A DNA stretch of 64,000 nucleotides from Circinella umbellata (taxonomy: Eukaryota; Mucoromycota; Mucoromycetes; Mucorales; Lichtheimiaceae). Location: assembly GCA_025093555.1 (NCBI GenBank), contig JAIWNF010000032.1:372001-436000 (forward strand), written 5' to 3'. This document shows positions 59,771-64,000 of the stretch, in pieces. The position numbers and the translations under genes were made by a program. Position 1 is the stretch's first letter. Each line of letters opens with the position of its first letter. The notes beneath the pieces are model-generated. The model saw only the letters and a program-made list of their open reading frames with translations, was not told the DNA's origin and made no database searches.

Positions 59771-62700
59771 AACTATCTCCACTCTACAACAATTACTAAA
59801 TTGTTTTTTTTACCAAAATAAATTCATACACAAATCAACTTTTTGCTTAATCACTAGGAATATACAAATACACTCTTTGATAGACATTTTGATATCTAAT
59901 TGTATCCTCTCTAGTTATAATTTTTTGTTTTTTCGTTTTCTTTTTTTGGACCGAAGATTTTTTTAAAAGCTCCAGATATGGTTATTGGGCCCCTTTTTGT
60001 CTATCAAAGCGTATCGCCTTAATCCGTTATTATTTATTTATTTTATCAGCATTTTCGTTATATCCATTATCTTTATTATTCCTTTTTCGTTATCCATCCA
60101 CTCTTGCATTATTCTTATTTTTGTGTTTGCTGTTTTAAAAATGTTTGTTTTATTCATACGAAAACTTCTTTATTTTCATACTTTTGATCCGTATAATTTC
60201 CTTTCCATTTGTTTATTATTTTCGTTATCATCCTATCCACCTTATTGTTATATTTACTTGTTGTTAACTACTCCTTTTCACCCTTATCTTATTGTATGCT
60301 TTCACTTATTTTTCTTTTTATGATTCCATATATTCATGATAATATCTTTATATCTTATTCTCCCATAACCAAATTCATGCACCTTTTTATTCCGTTCATT
60401 ATTATTACTAATATTTTTCTATTTTACACATATTTTTCTATCTTGTTATCATTAACCTTTTTGTCCCTCTATACCCTCAATATCCGGTATTCATGTTCAA
60501 TCACTTTTACCCATCTCGATGATATTATTATTATAATATTCTCAATCTTATATTCTATTCTTATGTAATTTTTTTCTATTGGCCTCATTATACCTTACCT
60601 CGTTTATTTTGTTGTCTTTACACTATTCCTATCTCGTATCCTTATTTCCATTTGTTTTTATTATGATTATATCGTAATTTATCATAGAATAGTCATTAGA
60701 GAACTACTACTCTAAATTGATTTTGAAAGATATATATATAAAGCCTAGCCTTAAATAATAAAAGAGGGCGGGTTTTATCTTTTCAATCCGGATAGTAACT
60801 TTGACTTTACTTTTGATTTTATTATTTTTATTTCGTATGTATTGATTTTTGTTTTGACCGCTGATTTGAGATAATCGCTGTGATACGTACTTACTTTTTT
60901 TGTTATCTTCTTTTCTATTCTCTCAATACGCTTAACCCGTAACTTCTCCGAACCCTTTATTCTAGCTACGTATTCGATTTTATATTATTCCTTCTCCTTT
61001 ATTTTTTTTATTACAGTACTTTTAGTTTTATTTTTATACTTACTTTTATTATATTCAAGCACCACACCTCGTGTCACCCTTGACCCTGTGTGTGGTAGTT
61101 TTGTTAGGTCAGACCAAAAGAAAAGGTCCACGTAATTTGTGAGTTAGAATTGATACTTGGGTGGTCATGTGACCATCTATGTATGTATAAATATGGATAG
61201 AATAATAAATCTATCTCTTTTACTTTTACCTTTTTCTTTTCTTTATTTTCGACAGACTTTTCAACAAGGGAATCTCCACCACGTGTCAGTCCCTAGATAA
61301 TAGATTATACACTTCGAACAATAGATACGTAGTCGCAAAACTGACTGTAGTGCACTGCTGCGTGCTTTTAAAAGATATATACTAAGTCAAATGGATCCAT
61401 CAATGAGCTTAGATACCATGTGATCAAAGTATTTTTCTTTATTTGAGCTAAGGACTGATGTTTAATTACGTAAAAATGATTTCATATGTAGCTCTGATGA
61501 CCCAAAAAAGACAAAGAAAGGATTAGCGAATGGATGGATAGGAACACGAAAGTACATCCAAGCATGCTCGCAAGTTATTCAAGAATCATGTACAGTAGCT
61601 ACAATAATTTCATTTTCTTAGTTTGTATTATGGTTGCCAAAATCTGTAGTATGTAATAAAAATTTATAAATTGTAGAATATTTTATTCGTCTGTTCTGTT
61701 GTTGTTATTGGATATGTAAGATAAAAACGTACAAAGAATCGATGGTAAAAATAAAGAATGGTATATAATTTTGATATTATTATAAAGGTTATCTGTGTGT
61801 TTGAAAAGTATAAAGAAAGGAGAATTATAATACAGGTAAAAAAAAATGCTATTATTTGATAAAATACACTTTGAGAGTAGGACAAAGAGAAGAAAGAGAA
61901 TCGATAACCAATATAAAAACAGAAGATCCTTGAGAGAAAGAATTAGCACAACATAGAATATTAAAAGTATAGTAATTTGCTGATAATATTTACCCATTAA
62001 AATAAAACCAAAAGTAGAAATTTCATTCTGTTTGTCCGAATACTTCAATGAAAGCACAAACATGTCTCGAAAGGTTTTGGAACATCTTAAATTTGATTCG
62101 TTCAGCTCCTTAGCGCCCAATTCACCCTCATCACTCCTTCCAGCTTCAGCGCATCCCAGTTTTGCACCATCATAGTTAAGCCGAAGATCAATTTGAGTGC
62201 CATGTAACTTTCTTTTTCTGAGAGACCGGTTTGTATTGTTGTTACTTGTTGCTTGAATTTCCTTCTCACCACTGGAATTTATATGTAAGCCGATTAGAAG
62301 CAAGTATGTATACCTATTGACACTTATAATAGTATCTTCGTAGGCGTACTGAATAGACAACTATACGCGAAAAAGAACGTCGGATTCTGTCACGCCAGTT
62401 CTTGAGAAAGCCCGGTATTTATAGTTGATCAACAAGTTCATTATGGAATGTCAGAGCCAAATGATACTGTAGGATTCTTTTGACATGTATGGAGAATGCC
62501 TTGTAATATGTACCATCAAATCGTCGTACGTCATCTACCATAAAAATCAACACATTAAAAAGCTCAATAATAAGCAAATGGTAGACGAGCACTTATCAAC
62601 GTATTAACCAAAATAAAAGAAATTCATACCTTCCCGTCAATGATCTAATATACGAAAGAACCTCTTCATCTTCCTGAACGACAAAAGAAGGTAGTTTATA

Positions 62701-63157
62701 ACTTTTAATATACTGAAGATCTTCAGACTCGAACACTGTTTCCCAACAGCCATCGTTTATGTCTAGAATGAAGCTAGGTCCCGCACTGCAGTTTCAATTA
62801 GTTTTTTTTTAGCGAAGTATTATAGTATATAAACACTTACTGTTCATAATCCAGTTGTCTACAATAAGCAACCATTTTGTCTTCCACGATTACTCTAGAT
62901 GGTAAAGTCCACTTTTTATGTTTCATTTTTGAGTGTGTTTCTAACATTTGTTGTAAAAACTTGTAAGATGTACTCGATGTATTGGATGTTTGAATCGGAG
63001 TAGATAATGTATTCGTACCAATCTGCTTTTGAATGCTTTGAAAATGTGCATCATACCAATCTGGCTCTTCTTGAACCTGAAGCAAAAGAAATAAAAGGGT
63101 TCGATAAGAAGCACAAAAAGATAAAATGATCATTTAATATCAGTGGGCGAAATAAAA

Positions 63158-63193
<36 letters not shown>
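59771..63193. repeat. Duplicated segment, copy B
   Basis: Direct copy of 37889-41803. 59771-61906 is almost identical to 37889-40024. The junction at 61906 joins straight to the equivalent of about 40488, so about 463 bp containing most of the gene's last exon is missing. The gene portion is more diverged. The copy ends at the (AG)n run 63161-63193. Confidence 0.93.
61907..63080 (-). pseudogene. Broken second copy of the unknown gene
   Basis: Corresponds to exons 3 to 6 of the gene at 40177-42147. Lesions seen: a 1-bp deletion in the exon 4 equivalent (near 62640), a Trp-to-stop change in the exon 5 equivalent (near 62364), loss of the last exon by the deletion at 61906, and loss of exons 1-2 because homology stops at 63193. 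The remaining frame 61683-62360 is an artefact of fusion to AT-rich sequence. Confidence 0.88.
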
Positions 63194-63196
<3 letters not shown>

Positions 63197-64000
63197 TACG
63201 GGAACGGTTTGGATTAAATATAGAGTATAAGTGAGAAGTGCCGGTTAAAAAGTGATTAATTTGAAAAATTCCTCGGTCTAATGGGTGAAAAAGCGGATTA
63301 AAAAATGGTGCATTTTTCTTAATAAAACCATGTGTAGAAAAGTTGATAAAAACCGAAAACTTTTTTCACCAGTTTAACACCTTTTTCAACCAAAGTAAAT
63401 GAGATCTTTTTTCCTGTGAAATATTCCTCCACTTTTCTCCACTGATTATTTTTTGAGAGATATAAATTTCCATAGAGAGATAATATACATTTAATCCCCA
63501 CTCGCTTTCTCGCGTCAACTTTTTTTTTATTCTTGTATTAATCTTCTACTTTCTACTCTTTGCGATCAATTCATGTTCTCAAACATGTGTTAAATGCTTT
63601 TAAAAGGCGGGGGTAGTAGCTATGTATTAATTTTTTTTAACTTTATTTTTAAGGATGCCTTTTAAAAAAAGCAACTATAGAAATTAACAATAATGATTGA
63701 GTGAATGACCAATGCTTTTACGGATCTGAATGAAAAGGTTTTTTTTTGAAAATTGAATCACATAAGCAAGCCATGAATTTACATGCTTATTTCAAGAATA
63801 TCGTTGATCCTGAACTCTACTCGATCAAGGAACACTTGGAAAATACCGTATCATCACGTTTTGTCAAAACAGTTAAATCAAGACGTTTAATTCATTCCTA
63901 ATTTATATAGATGAATCAATGGCAGAATCTAAAAGAAGCTTTGAATGTTATAAGAGAACCAGTAACTGAAGAAAGAACCAATATCAATTGACCACCATCC
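63194..64000. mobile_element. Possible CACTA-type terminus, element continuing past the window
   Basis: Directly after the (AG)n run the sequence changes to CACTACGGGAACGG (63194). It is followed by repeated words such as GTGAAAAAG, AAAAAGTTGA and TTTTTTCACC in both orientations up to about 63400. A CACTA start with subterminal repeats fits the En/Spm-CACTA superfamily. The other end is not in view, so this is an inference. Confidence 0.35.
63773..63901 (+). CDS. Small ORF (42 aa), unrecognised
   Basis: ATG 63773 to TAA 63899-63901. The composition is protein-like (contains NIVDPELYSIKEHLENT) and a second short frame starts 13 bp later. It could be a fragment or first exon of a gene continuing beyond the window. 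Function unknown. Confidence 0.25.
   Translation: MNLHAYFKNIVDPELYSIKEHLENTVSSRFVKTVKSRRLIHS

Overview
The window is a nuclear contig from an early-diverging filamentous fungus, most likely Mucoromycota (Mucorales-like). This rests on very AT-rich spacers, genes with many short GT-AG introns, a fungal YND1-type apyrase, WBP1, FCF2 and GH17 complement, and mobile elements of types I associate with these fungi. No bacterial, organellar or viral genome is present. All exon coordinates were read by eye from splice sites and reading frame. For each multi-exon gene the exon lengths sum to a whole number of codons.

The left part (1 to about 36.8 kb) is mostly ordinary single-copy gene space: the 3' end of a WrbA-like quinone oxidoreductase (29-272, +), the RNA-processing scaffold ARS2/SERRATE (1005-4511, +), a GDA1/CD39 apyrase (5312-7784, -), an SLC35F/DMT transporter (8403-10382, +), the oligosaccharyltransferase subunit WBP1/OST48 (10700-12507, +), an SLC49-like MFS transporter (13068-15481, +), a kinesin-4-like motor (18431-24264, +), a GH17 beta-1,3-glucanase (27008-27877, +), the ribosome-biogenesis factor FCF2 (30951-32103, +) and an intronless homeodomain protein (35347-36783, +). 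Three of these (apyrase, WBP1, GH17) serve the secretory pathway, glycosylation and cell wall. The others are unrelated housekeeping genes. A dead Tc1/mariner element with intact ends (24617-26117) and an unrecognised decayed gene (28664-29815, -) interrupt this part.

The right part (about 37 to 64 kb) is a repeat-dense accessory block. It holds: LINE reverse-transcriptase fragments; a two-copy duplication 22 kb apart (37889-41803 and 59771-63193) carrying an intact seven-exon gene of unknown function in one copy and a broken one in the other; a 554-bp TA-flanked MITE; an apparently intact Crypton-type tyrosine recombinase (47714-49988, -); two 691-bp elements with CACCACGGC ends in opposite orientation on either side of the Crypton; a CACTA-like transposase remnant and third terminus; a Ty3 chromovirus 3' end with a chromodomain, split by an IS630/Tc1-like element; a 79-bp tandem array; a Helitron-like helicase scrap; and a possible CACTACGGG transposon end reaching the window edge.

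The best candidates for something under-described are the intact Crypton between inverted CACTA-like elements, the duplicated gene of unknown function, and the CACCACGGC element family.
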